Source: Pseudoalteromonas sp. G4 (GTDB taxonomy: Bacteria; Pseudomonadota; Gammaproteobacteria; Enterobacterales; Alteromonadaceae). Taken from it: 48,469 nucleotides of DNA. Below are positions 8,299-16,758 of the stretch, one piece after another. Location: NCBI RefSeq assembly GCF_028875915.1, contig NZ_JAPEHW010000021.1, positions 1 through 48,469 of the forward strand. The letters are read 5' to 3'. The first letter of the stretch is position 1, and every line of letters starts with the position of its first letter. The translations under genes were made by a program, and so were the position numbers. The notes below the pieces were generated by a model. The model was not told the DNA's origin. It made no database searches and saw only the letters and a list, made by a program, of their open reading frames with translations.

Positions 8299-8435
8299 CG
8301 CCAAACGGATAAAAATTAGCGTTAAAAAGTGCTAAGGTTGGCTTTCTTCAATGGGATATTTACAACAAACTCTAACTGACCTTACAAAAGTGTCAGGTAT
8401 AACGCGTTAAAATTTAAAATATAGTAGAGAATAGT

Positions 8436-9236
8436 ATGACTAAAATTGCTGTGTATGGTGCTAATGGCCGAATGGGTCGTGCACTTTGTGAAGCCAGTAT
8501 CAATAGCGAAACAACAGAATTAGTGTGCGCTCTAGTGCGTGAAAATAACGAACTGCTCGGTCAAGCTGTAAAGCATTTTATTAATTTGGGTGATACGCCA
8601 GTACTATTTTCAAACGAAAATACCCTTGAGCATCAGCCTGATGTGATAATCGATTTTACATTACCGGTTGGCATGAAAAAGCACTTGGCTTTCGCAGTAG
8701 CAAACAAAATTCCGATGGTGATTGGTACCACAGGATTAACTGCAGCTGATATGGCAGAACTTGAATTGGCTGCAAAGGAAATCCCAATTGTGTTTTCACG
8801 CAATTACTCAGTAGGAATTAACTTACTCGAAAACCTTGTTAAAACGGCTGCGCAGACGTTAGCTGATGACATTGATATTGAAATTTTTGAGCTGCACCAC
8901 AAACATAAAATTGATGCGCCTTCTGGTACAGCATTAATGATTGGTGAAGCCATTGCAGAAGCAAAAGGTTGGCAGCATGATGAAGTCGCAGTTTTTGACC
9001 GTTCAAAAGATGAGCAGGCCAAAAGTCAAAAAGAAATCGGCTATTCAGTAATGCGAGGTGGCGATATAGTTGGTGAACATACGGCTTATTTCGCAGCTGA
9101 AGGCGAAAGACTCGAACTTACTCATAAAGCGAGTTCAAGAATGACCTTTGCTAAAGGTGCTGTAAGGGCTGCAGCGTGGTTACATAATAAACCGGTTGGA
9201 CTTTATACTATGCAAGATGTGCTGGGTTTTAGATAG
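8436..9236 (+). CDS. dapB: 4-hydroxy-tetrahydrodipicolinate reductase
   Basis: A 266-aa cytoplasmic enzyme close to the usual length (E. coli DapB, 273). It reduces hydroxy-tetrahydrodipicolinate with NAD(P)H on the diaminopimelate/lysine branch, needed for lysine and peptidoglycan. Residues 5-14 hold the nucleotide-binding loop GANGRMGRAL. The catalytic and substrate region ELHHKHKIDAPSGTA lies near 152-166, with the catalytic His pair and Lys-Asp-Ala-Pro-Ser-Gly-Thr present. IGTTGLT, ahead of it, is also conserved. dapB followed by carA is a common gammaproteobacterial order. Here a 217-bp gap with its own promoter and a terminator separates them, so co-transcription is not assured. Tandem MetJ-like boxes upstream raise the possibility of crosstalk with methionine, which shares the aspartate pathway. 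Confidence 0.97.
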   Translation: MTKIAVYGANGRMGRALCEASINSETTELVCALVRENNELLGQAVKHFINLGDTPVLFSNENTLEHQPDVIIDFTLPVGMKKHLAFAVANKIPMVIGTTGLTAADMAELELAAKEIPIVFSRNYSVGINLLENLVKTAAQTLADDIDIEIFELHHKHKIDAPSGTALMIGEAIAEAKGWQHDEVAVFDRSKDEQAKSQKEIGYSVMRGGDIVGEHTAYFAAEGERLELTHKASSRMTFAKGAVRAAAWLHNKPVGLYTMQDVLGFR

Positions 9237-9361
9237 AAAACTGAATTTTTTGGCTGTTTAAAGTAAATTTTCTGTTAAAAGCGTTATTTTTAATTTTTTC
9301 TTATTTTTTATTAGACCTTTTTTGAGAATTCATCTAAAATACTTGGAATTTGCCAGAATTT

Positions 9362-9436
9362 TATAATCTAACGCTTTCTCTGGGGTGTTAGATCGATTGA
9401 ACGGGTTGAAATTTACGCAAATTTCGCCCGTTTTTT
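9362..9436 (+). terminator. carA leader: -10 element, inverted repeat and intrinsic terminator
   Basis: A TATAAT lies at 9362-9367. It is followed by the inverted repeat ATCTAAC...GTTAGAT. A long hairpin then occupies 9400-9432: AACGGG (9400-9405) pairs with CCCGTT (9427-9432), and inside it GAAATTT (9408-9414) pairs with AAATTTC (9419-9425). A run of six T ends at 9436. This is an intrinsic terminator only 6 nt before the carA Shine-Dalgarno AGGAGG (9443-9448). It could end a dapB transcript or act as an attenuator in the carAB leader. The leader also has GAGAATTCATC near 9324-9334, too weak to call an ArgR box. Confidence 0.7.
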
Positions 9437-9453
9437 ACTGTTAGGAGGTCAAC

Positions 9454-10584
9454 TTGTCTAAATCCGCTTTGTTAGTCCTAGAAGACGGCACGGTATTTCG
9501 CGGTACTGCCATTGGTGCTGAGGGTATCTCAGTTGGTGAAGTAGTTTTTAATACTTCAATGACTGGGTATCAAGAAATTTTAACTGATCCATCTTATGCT
9601 GAACAAATTGTTACTTTAACTTACCCACACATCGGTAACACAGGTACCAACAGCGAAGATGAAGAAGCGAATAAAATCTGGGCGAAAGGCTTAGTAATTC
9701 GTGACCTTCCACTGCTTGCGAGCAACTTCCGTAACGAACTTTCACTTGATGAGTATTTAAAATCTCGCAATATCTTAGGTATTGCTGATATCGATACGCG
9801 TAAACTAACACGTATTTTACGTGATAAAGGTGCGCAAAACGGTTGTATCATCGCAGGTGAAATTGACGAAGCGAAAGCACTTGAGGCGGCGAAAGCATTT
9901 CCAGGCCTTAAAGGTATGGATCTTGCGAAAGTAGTGTGTACAAAAGAGCAGTACACATGGAATGAAACAAGTTGGACGTTAGGCGAAGGGTTTAAAACTC
10001 TGAGCGATGAAGATGCAAAATTCCACGTAGTTGCTTATGACTTCGGTGTAAAACGTAACATTTTACGTATGTTAGTAGACCGCGGTTGTAAATTAACTGT
10101 AGTACCTGCTGAAACTCCTGCAGCAGATGTACTTGCATTAAACCCTGATGGTATCTTCCTATCAAATGGCCCAGGTGACCCAGCGCCATGTACTTATGCG
10201 ATTGACGCTATTAAGACCTTCCTTGAAACAGATACACCAATTTTTGGTATTTGTTTAGGCCACCAATTACTTGCACTTGCCTCTGGTGCGCAAACAGTAA
10301 AAATGAAATTTGGTCACCATGGTGGTAACCACCCGGTTAAAGATTTAGACCGAAATGTGGTTATGATCACAGCGCAAAACCACGGTTTTGCAGCGGATCA
10401 AGACACTCTTCCTGAAAACTTACGTGCAACGCATGTTTCATTATTCGACGGCACATTACAAGGTATTCACCGCACTGATAAGCCAGCGTTTAGCTTCCAA
10501 GGTCACCCTGAAGCGAGCCCTGGTCCTCATGATGCGGCACCGCTATTTGACCATTTCATCGACTTAATGCAAGAACGTAAATAA
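9454..10584 (+). CDS. carA: Carbamoyl-phosphate synthase small (glutaminase) subunit
   Basis: A 376-aa subunit (E. coli 382) that hydrolyses glutamine and channels ammonia to CarB for carbamoyl phosphate, feeding arginine and pyrimidine synthesis. The N-terminal half is the CarA-specific domain. The C-terminal half is a class I amidotransferase with oxyanion loop LSNGPGDP, nucleophile Cys in FGICLGHQ, and the His-x-Glu pair in [13 protein letters not shown]. The start is TTG, supported by a perfect AGGAGG 5 nt upstream. It lies 17 bp before carB, so they are translated from one message. A hairpin terminator just upstream suggests control at the level of transcription elongation. Confidence 0.98.
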   Translation: MSKSALLVLEDGTVFRGTAIGAEGISVGEVVFNTSMTGYQEILTDPSYAEQIVTLTYPHIGNTGTNSEDEEANKIWAKGLVIRDLPLLASNFRNELSLDEYLKSRNILGIADIDTRKLTRILRDKGAQNGCIIAGEIDEAKALEAAKAFPGLKGMDLAKVVCTKEQYTWNETSWTLGEGFKTLSDEDAKFHVVAYDFGVKRNILRMLVDRGCKLTVVPAETPAADVLALNPDGIFLSNGPGDPAPCTYAIDAIKTFLETDTPIFGICLGHQLLALASGAQTVKMKFGHHGGNHPVKDLDRNVVMITAQNHGFAADQDTLPENLRATHVSLFDGTLQGIHRTDKPAFSFQGHPEASPGPHDAAPLFDHFIDLMQERK

Positions 10585-10601
10585 TTAGGACTGAGACTAA
10601 A

Positions 10602-13600
10602 ATGCCAAAACGTAATGACATAAAAAGTATTTTGATTTTAGGTGCGGGCCCGATTGTTATCGGTCAAGCATGTGAATTCGACTATTCAGGCGCGCAGGCG
10701 TGTAAGGCACTTAGAGAAGAAGGTTACCGCGTAATCTTAGTTAACTCTAACCCTGCTACTATCATGACTGACCCAGAAATGGCAGATGCAACATACATCG
10801 AGCCAATTCACTGGGAAGTTGTTGAGCGCATTATCGAAAAAGAAAAGCCAGATGCAGTACTACCTACTATGGGTGGTCAGACTGCACTTAACTGTGCACT
10901 CGATTTAGATAAGCACGGCGTTCTTGCTAAGCACGGCGTTGAGCTAATCGGTGCAACCGCTGATGCAATTGACAAAGCAGAAAACCGTGAGCGTTTTGAT
11001 GCGGCAATGAAGGCGATCGGCCTTGAGTGTCCTCGTGCAGAAATCGCACACTCAATGGATGAAGCTCGTGACACGTTAACGCGTATCGGCTTCCCATGTA
11101 TTATTCGTCCTTCTTTCACTATGGGTGGTACCGGTGGTGGTGTTGCTTACAACATGGAAGAGTTTGAAGAGATCTGTACCCGTGGTCTTGACCTTTCTCC
11201 GACTAGCGAGCTTCTTATTGATGAAAGCTTACTAGGTTGGAAAGAGTACGAGATGGAAGTGGTTCGTGACAAAAACGACAACTGTATCATCGTATGTTCT
11301 ATCGAGAACTTCGATCCAATGGGTGTTCACACAGGTGATTCAATCACAGTAGCACCAGCACAAACACTAACAGACAAAGAATACCAGCTAATGCGTAACG
11401 CATCGATGGCTGTTCTTCGTGAAATCGGTGTTGAAACAGGTGGTTCAAACGTACAGTTTGGTGTTAACCCAGCTGATGGCCGTATGGTTATCATTGAGAT
11501 GAACCCACGTGTATCTCGTTCATCTGCACTTGCATCAAAAGCAACAGGTTTCCCAATCGCGAAAATCGCTGCAAAATTAGCAGTAGGTTACACGCTAGAT
11601 GAGCTACAAAATGACATCACAGGTGGCGCAACACCTGCATCGTTCGAGCCGTCGATCGACTACGTTGTTACTAAGATCCCTCGTTTCAACTTCGAAAAAT
11701 TCGCAGGTTCTAACGATCGTCTAACGACTCAGATGAAGTCAGTTGGTGAAGTAATGGCGATTGGCCGTAACCAGCAAGAATCACTTCATAAAGCACTTCG
11801 CGGCTTAGAAGTTGGCGCAACAGGTTTCAACCCAGTTGTGGCACTTGATGACCCGAACGCGAAAGAAAAAATCGTACGTGAATTACGTGAACCAGGTGCT
11901 GAGCGTATTTGGTACGTTGCTGATGCAATGCGTCACGGTATGAGCGTAGAAGATGTATTCGAACTGACTAAGATCGACCGTTGGTACCTAGTTCAAATCG
12001 AAGACATCATCAAAGACGAAGCAAAAATCGTTGAAGGCGGCATGGCTGGTCTTAACAAAGACTTCCTACGCAGCTTAAAGCGTAAAGGTTTTGCGGATGC
12101 ACGTATTGCTGAACTACTTGGTGTTAGCGAAGCTGAAGTACGTAAGAAGCGTCACACGTTAGAAGTTTTACCAGTTTACAAGCGTGTAGATACTTGTGCG
12201 GCAGAATTTAGCTCAGACACAGCTTACATGTATTCATCGTATGATGAAGAGTGTGAAGCGAACCCGTCTGACAAAGACAAGATTATGGTTATCGGCGGTG
12301 GCCCTAACCGTATCGGTCAAGGTATCGAATTCGATTACTGTTGTGTACACGCAGCCCTTGCAATGCGTGAAGATGGTTATGAAACAATCATGGTTAACTG
12401 TAACCCTGAGACAGTTTCTACCGACTACGACACATCAGATCGTTTATTCTTCGAGCCAATCACGCTAGAAGACGTATTAGAAATCGTACGTGTTGAAAAG
12501 CCAAAAGGCGTAATCGTGCAGTACGGTGGTCAAACACCACTTAAGCTTGCGCGTGAACTTGAAGCGAATGGCGTGCCAATCATTGGTACTTCACCAGATG
12601 CAATCGACCGTGCAGAAGACCGTGAGCGCTTCCAACAAATGGTTGAGCGTTTAGATCTACTTCAGCCTGAAAACGCAACAGTGACTTCTCTAGAAGAAGC
12701 GGTAGCTAAATCTGCTGAAATCGGCTTCCCACTAGTTGTACGTCCTTCATATGTACTGGGTGGTCGTGCGATGGAAATTGTATACGACGAAGACGATTTA
12801 CGTCGTTACATGACAGAAGCAGTATCAGCATCAAACGAAGCGCCAGTACTACTTGACCGCTTCCTAGATGACGCAATCGAAATCGACGTAGATGCTATCT
12901 GTGACGGTGAGCAAGTGATCATCGGTGGTATCATGGAACACATCGAACAAGCAGGTGTTCACTCAGGTGACTCAGCATGTTCACTACCAGCATACTCACT
13001 AAGCCCTGAAATCCAAGACCGCATGCGTGACCAAGTAACTCGCATGGCATTAGAGCTTGGCGTTGTTGGCTTAATGAATACGCAGTTTGCTGTTAAAGAT
13101 GGCGAAGTATACTTAATTGAAGTGAACCCACGTGCTGCACGTACTGTTCCTTTTGTGTCAAAAGCAACAGGTGTTGCACTTGCTAAAGTAGCGGCACGTT
13201 GTATGGCGGGTCAGTCTCTTGCAAGCCAAGGCGTAACGAAAGAAATCATTCCTCCATACTACAGCGTAAAAGAAGTAGTACTTCCGTTCGCTAAATTCCC
13301 TGGCGTTGACCCAATGCGTGGTCCTGAAATGCGTTCAACAGGTGAAGTTATGGGTGTGGGTGACACATTCGCTGACGCATTTGCTAAAGCACAGCTTGGT
13401 GCAGGTAACGTTATGCCACGTGGTGGTCGTGCGTTACTATCTGTTCGTAACAGCGATAAAAAGCGTATTGTTGAATTAGCACGTACCATGCGTGATTTAG
13501 GCTTTGAGCTTGACGCAACTGGCGGCACAGCAAAAGCACTTGAAGAAGCAGGCATTGAAGCGCGTCGTGTAAACAAAGTTTACGAAGGTCGTCCTCATAT

Positions 13601-13820
13601 TCTTGACCGCATCAAAAACGGTGAGTACAGCTACATTGTAAACACCACTGAAGGTCGTCAAGCGATTGAAGATTCTAAAGTACTTCGTCGTGGTGCTCTA
13701 CAAGGTAAAGTAAACTACACAACAACGCTTAATGCCGCATTTGCTAACTGTAAAGCGCATGCTGCTGATGACCGTTCAACGGTATCGTCGGTACAAGAGC
13801 TACACAAGCGTGTAAATTAA
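10602..13820 (+). CDS. carB: Carbamoyl-phosphate synthase large subunit
   Basis: A 1072-aa synthetase subunit (E. coli 1073). Two homologous ATP-grasp halves are evident. The first opens [20 protein letters not shown] and has the glycine-rich loop [12 protein letters not shown]. The second opens [17 protein letters not shown] and has [15 protein letters not shown]. Both contain the metal-binding [19 protein letters not shown] and [19 protein letters not shown] blocks. The C-terminal MGS-like allosteric domain (about 935-1072, including [17 protein letters not shown]) is complete, so regulation by nucleotides or ornithine is possible. It follows carA by 17 bp and precedes greA. Codon usage looks more biased than in flanking genes, as expected for a highly expressed gene. 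Confidence 0.98.
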   Translation: MPKRNDIKSILILGAGPIVIGQACEFDYSGAQACKALREEGYRVILVNSNPATIMTDPEMADATYIEPIHWEVVERIIEKEKPDAVLPTMGGQTALNCALDLDKHGVLAKHGVELIGATADAIDKAENRERFDAAMKAIGLECPRAEIAHSMDEARDTLTRIGFPCIIRPSFTMGGTGGGVAYNMEEFEEICTRGLDLSPTSELLIDESLLGWKEYEMEVVRDKNDNCIIVCSIENFDPMGVHTGDSITVAPAQTLTDKEYQLMRNASMAVLREIGVETGGSNVQFGVNPADGRMVIIEMNPRVSRSSALASKATGFPIAKIAAKLAVGYTLDELQNDITGGATPASFEPSIDYVVTKIPRFNFEKFAGSNDRLTTQMKSVGEVMAIGRNQQESLHKALRGLEVGATGFNPVVALDDPNAKEKIVRELREPGAERIWYVADAMRHGMSVEDVFELTKIDRWYLVQIEDIIKDEAKIVEGGMAGLNKDFLRSLKRKGFADARIAELLGVSEAEVRKKRHTLEVLPVYKRVDTCAAEFSSDTAYMYSSYDEECEANPSDKDKIMVIGGGPNRIGQGIEFDYCCVHAALAMREDGYETIMVNCNPETVSTDYDTSDRLFFEPITLEDVLEIVRVEKPKGVIVQYGGQTPLKLARELEANGVPIIGTSPDAIDRAEDRERFQQMVERLDLLQPENATVTSLEEAVAKSAEIGFPLVVRPSYVLGGRAMEIVYDEDDLRRYMTEAVSASNEAPVLLDRFLDDAIEIDVDAICDGEQVIIGGIMEHIEQAGVHSGDSACSLPAYSLSPEIQDRMRDQVTRMALELGVVGLMNTQFAVKDGEVYLIEVNPRAARTVPFVSKATGVALAKVAARCMAGQSLASQGVTKEIIPPYYSVKEVVLPFAKFPGVDPMRGPEMRSTGEVMGVGDTFADAFAKAQLGAGNVMPRGGRALLSVRNSDKKRIVELARTMRDLGFELDATGGTAKALEEAGIEARRVNKVYEGRPHILDRIKNGEYSYIVNTTEGRQAIEDSKVLRRGALQGKVNYTTTLNAAFANCKAHAADDRSTVSSVQELHKRVN

Positions 13821-13827
13821 TTGCCCC

Positions 13828-13899
13828 GTCTATATTTTTTGATATAGACTAAGACAATTAAAGTAGAAATGATAAAAAGCCCGGTTAATCCGGGCTTTT
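13828..13899 (+). terminator. carB-greA intergenic hairpins, the second a terminator
   Basis: A first stem pairs GTCTATAT (13828-13835) with ATATAGAC (13842-13849). A second, strong stem pairs AAAAGCCCGG (13875-13884) with CCGGGCTTTT (13890-13899) and looks like an intrinsic terminator with a short T-run. It stands only 27 bp before the greA start, so it probably attenuates read-through from carAB into greA. Confidence 0.7.
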
Positions 13900-13925
13900 A
13901 TTGTGAAAGAGTTCTAGGAAGAATA

Positions 13926-14402
13926 ATGCAACAAACACCAATGACAGTACGTGGTGAACAATTACTGCGTGACGAGTTAAATGAATTAAAAACGGTACGC
14001 CGTCCTAAAATTGTCGCTGATATTGCAGAAGCGCGTGAACACGGTGACCTAAAAGAAAATGCTGAATACCACGCAGCGCGTGAAGAGCAAGGTTTTTGTG
14101 AAGGCCGTATTCAAGAGATTGAAGCAAAACTATCAACGGTTCAAATCATTGACGTTACTAAAATGCAAAATAACGGCAAAGTGATTTTCGGTGCAACTGT
14201 TACTATCGTTAACGTAGATACTGACGAAGAAACGACTTATCGCATCGTTGGTGATGATGAAGCAGACATTAAAAATAATCTGATTTCATTTAACTCACCA
14301 ATTGCTCGTGGTTTAATCGGCAAAGAAATCGATGATGCAGTAACAATTAAAACCCCAAATGGTGCGGTTGAGTACGAAATTACTGAAGTAGAATACATTT
14401 AA
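13926..14402 (+). CDS. greA: Transcription elongation factor GreA
   Basis: The start at 13926 gives a 158-aa protein, the same length as E. coli GreA, opening [20 protein letters not shown] lies 4 nt upstream, while a longer frame from 13869 has no family match and would run through the terminator. GreA enters the RNA polymerase secondary channel and stimulates cleavage of backtracked RNA. The N-terminal coiled coil (about 1-75) contains the tip acidic residues within [15 protein letters not shown]. The C-terminal FKBP-like domain follows (about 80-158). carA-carB-greA order matches Pseudomonas aeruginosa, where greA has been reported as part of the car operon. A terminator upstream probably limits expression from carB. 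Confidence 0.97.
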   Translation: MQQTPMTVRGEQLLRDELNELKTVRRPKIVADIAEAREHGDLKENAEYHAAREEQGFCEGRIQEIEAKLSTVQIIDVTKMQNNGKVIFGATVTIVNVDTDEETTYRIVGDDEADIKNNLISFNSPIARGLIGKEIDDAVTIKTPNGAVEYEITEVEYI

Positions 14403-14407
14403 TCTAC

Positions 14408-14435
14408 AAAAGCTCGGTTATTACCGAGCTTTTTT
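14408..14435 (+). terminator. greA terminator
   Basis: AAAGCTCGGT pairs with ACCGAGCTTT around a short loop and is followed by a T-run to 14435. It ends 11 bp before the next start codon. Confidence 0.85.
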
Positions 14436-14446
14436 GTTTGTAAATT

Positions 14447-15607
14447 ATGAAAATACGCTTTCTCTTATTTTTAACGCTACTAGCACCTTTTATAAGTGCA
14501 CATGCGCAGTATGTGACAGAATTAGATAACAATTGTTCAACAGCATTTAATAATGCCGATTTTGTTAATGCGCGTTATGAGTGTGCAGAGTTATCTGAAG
14601 AAAATAATGGTGAAGCGAGTTTTATTTTGGCAACCCTTTATGCCAAAGGGCAAGGTGTTGTTAAAAACAAACGAAAAGCCCTTGAGTTTCTTATTTTGGC
14701 AGATGAGCAAGGTCATGCAGAGGCTTCATTTAATCTCGCTTTAGCTTATGAACTGGGCAAAGTTGTAGGTGTGGATGTTGAAAAAAGTAAGCGCCTTGCA
14801 TTTGAACATTACTTAAAAGCTGCGCGCAATGGCTCTTTAAATGCCAAGCGTAAAATTGCAAACCGCTATAGTGACGACACAAGTTTGGTTTATGAACCTG
14901 AAAAAGCGGTTGAATGGTTATCTCAAGCGGTAGAGCTTGGTGATGAAAAAGCCAAGCTCGAATTAGGCGCGCTCTATTTAAAAGGGGAAGGGGTTAAACG
15001 TAATCAAAGTCAGGGCTTAAGTTTAATAAAAGAGTCCGCAGATAGTGGTTATGATAAAGCCCAATTTATTTACGCCACACTGATATTTAAAAATAACCCT
15101 GATGAAGCAGTGAGTTATTACCAGAATGCCGCAGAGCAAGGTAATGGTTTTGCAGCACATAATCTTTCGTCGCTTTATTTTAACGGTGAGTATTTTAGCC
15201 AAGATAAAACAAAGGCCCATGAATATGCTGAAATTGCTATCAAAAATGGTGTGCCTCAAGCTGAGATATTTTTGTTAAATACTGCTAACTCAAAGCCGAA
15301 AATCAGCGAACAACCAATCACTACTCCATCAACCGATGTTGAGTCAGTAGCGCAACTTAAAAGTAAAAATTTAAGTGGTTTTGTTTTGCAATTTGGTAAG
15401 TTTTCAAAGCAAGCTAATGCACGAATTATAGCTCAGCGTTTAAATGCAGAAATAGTTGAAAGCAATGACTTTTATTTTGTTTTAACCTTTGGCTTTGACA
15501 GCTACATAGCAGCTAAAAAGAAGGCTGAAGACTTGATAGAAAAACACAATATTGCTATGCCTTATATTCGTGTTGCGAGTGATTTTAACCAAGCAAAATG
15601 GTTGTAA
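14447..15607 (+). CDS. Exported Sel1-like repeat protein with C-terminal SPOR domain
   Basis: A 386-aa protein with a signal peptide (MKIRFLLFLTLLAPFISAHA). Several Sel1-type repeats of about 36 residues follow, visible as LYAKGQGVVKNKRKALEFL, GALYLKGEGVKRNQSQGL and LYFNGEYFSQDKTKAHEYA (about residues 55-275). A linker leads to a SPOR-like domain at about 313-380 (SGFVLQFGKFSKQANARII and FYFVLTFGFDSYIAAKKKAE). SPOR domains bind glycan strands of septal peptidoglycan and Sel1 repeats serve as protein-binding scaffolds, so a periplasmic cell-wall role is likely. The exact function is unknown. The start has no visible ribosome site and is only 11 bp beyond the greA terminator, so its promoter must lie within or before greA, or it depends on read-through. 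Confidence 0.8.
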   Translation: MKIRFLLFLTLLAPFISAHAQYVTELDNNCSTAFNNADFVNARYECAELSEENNGEASFILATLYAKGQGVVKNKRKALEFLILADEQGHAEASFNLALAYELGKVVGVDVEKSKRLAFEHYLKAARNGSLNAKRKIANRYSDDTSLVYEPEKAVEWLSQAVELGDEKAKLELGALYLKGEGVKRNQSQGLSLIKESADSGYDKAQFIYATLIFKNNPDEAVSYYQNAAEQGNGFAAHNLSSLYFNGEYFSQDKTKAHEYAEIAIKNGVPQAEIFLLNTANSKPKISEQPITTPSTDVESVAQLKSKNLSGFVLQFGKFSKQANARIIAQRLNAEIVESNDFYFVLTFGFDSYIAAKKKAEDLIEKHNIAMPYIRVASDFNQAKWL

Positions 15608-15811
15608 TACTCAACGAAAATGTAATTTTTTAATAAAATTTATTTTCTAAAGCGAGATGGCTTTTTAAATCCAAATTGCATTTATTTGCTTCTGAATTAG
15701 TTTTTTTGGTCTTGTCTTTGCCTATTAATAGTTTGTATATCGCTGGCTTTTCTTAGTTAAGCACGTAGAATGGATTTTAAAAATAATAATATTTTCTCAT
15801 AGGATGAGCTG

Positions 15812-16498
15812 ATGAGCCATCGAGATAACTTTCTCCATCTCACCATTGCACTGACATTATTGCTGTTTGGCACTGCACTTTGTCATCAGTTTTTTAGTGC
15901 AAAATTACAGCATGTAATGCAGGCTAGCACGATGTTTACCTTGCTTATTTCTGTTTGGGGTATTGATTCGCAAAGTCAGTTTTTTAAATATAAGCTATTG
16001 TTTCCTTTTGTTATTATTGCAATGTCTTGGTTTACCCTATTTATCGATAACAGCATGGGTGATAATGTCACACTGATACTGATGCTGGTATTTTTCCTCT
16101 TCACTGCATTCAAAACGGCAAAGCAAGTACTGTTTTCCGGTGTTATCGATAGTAACAAAATTCTTGGCGCGATTTGCCTTTATTTTATGATGGGGGTGAT
16201 ATGGGCGAATATTTATTGTTTATTGCAAATTAATTTTACCCCGGCGTTTAACAACATACCTGAAACGACTAAATGGTATGTTTTGTTTCCAGAATTTATC
16301 TATTTTTCTTTTGTCACATTAACAACATTAGGCTTCGGCGATATTTCTCCAAGTATCCCTCTTTCAAGGGTATTTGTTTATTTTGAAGCGGTTGTAGGTC
16401 AATTATATTTAACGATTTTAGTTGCTAGCCTTGTTGGTGCTAGGCTCAATATTTTGCATCAAAATTACTCGAACAATCAGACACATAAAAGGAATTAA
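15812..16498 (+). CDS. Two-pore-helix-type potassium channel protein (Ion_trans_2)
   Basis: A 228-aa integral membrane protein. Four or more hydrophobic helices cover residues 7-140. A pore loop follows with the selectivity filter TLGFGD at about 172-177 and a final helix near 190-210. The T-x-G-[YF]-G-D filter is the potassium-channel signature, so ion conduction across the inner membrane is likely. No RCK or nucleotide-binding gating domain is attached; the short tail ends in a basic, polar stretch. AGGA lies 8 nt before the start. The stop at 16496-16498 almost touches a GTG at 16500 of the next small gene, suggesting one transcript. Homologues in Alteromonadales are usually annotated only as ion channel proteins. 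Confidence 0.8.
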   Translation: MSHRDNFLHLTIALTLLLFGTALCHQFFSAKLQHVMQASTMFTLLISVWGIDSQSQFFKYKLLFPFVIIAMSWFTLFIDNSMGDNVTLILMLVFFLFTAFKTAKQVLFSGVIDSNKILGAICLYFMMGVIWANIYCLLQINFTPAFNNIPETTKWYVLFPEFIYFSFVTLTTLGFGDISPSIPLSRVFVYFEAVVGQLYLTILVASLVGARLNILHQNYSNNQTHKRN

Positions 16499-16499
16499 A

Positions 16500-16758
16500 G
16501 TGAATAGCTATCGCGATAAAAAGAAAATTATCGCCTATTTACGCCATGGCGCTTACTACTGTGATTATTATTATATCGGGTTCTACGTTTAAAGACGGTG
16601 GGGCATCAAGTAAGTTTTACATGTGCATTTTTCAAATCGCCATGGCATGTGGCTACATTGTACTAGTCACTTGGATTATGGCGCCTTTGCTTAGTAAAAT
16701 TCAAAATCAATCAAATGCGCTTGAAACGCAATCAATCGATAACTATTCAGAGGTCTGA
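16500..16758 (+). pseudogene. Small membrane protein gene, probably frameshifted
   Basis: A GTG at 16500, with AAAGGA just upstream and 1 nt after the channel gene's stop, starts NSYRDKKKIIAYLRHGAYY and soon ends in a stop near 16593. In the adjacent frame an ATG at 16546 opens a 70-aa product (MALTTVIIII...) with two hydrophobic helices (about 3-12 and 23-47) and a polar tail. Joining the basic start of the first frame to the helices of the second near 16550 would give a normal two-helix membrane protein with a positive cytoplasmic N-terminus. A one-base indel is therefore likely. Alternatively the ATG at 16546 is real and lacks a good ribosome site. The 3' end overlaps the convergent gene by 16 bp. 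No family is recognised. Confidence 0.5.

Noticed and set aside
8305..8435. Long dapB leader as a lysine riboswitch
   Set aside because: It is too short for a lysine riboswitch, and I see only a 5-bp hairpin and no terminator or anti-terminator.
9324..9340. Possible ArgR box in the carA leader
   Set aside because: GAGAATTCATC matches the ARG box core poorly and no second box is aligned at the usual spacing.
12196..12468. 90-residue open frame inside carB
   Set aside because: It is a shadow frame of a highly conserved gene, with no ribosome site and no plausible protein features.
16743..16758. Overlap of convergent genes as a regulatory antisense unit
   Set aside because: A 16-bp 3' overlap of convergent genes is common and no further evidence is seen.
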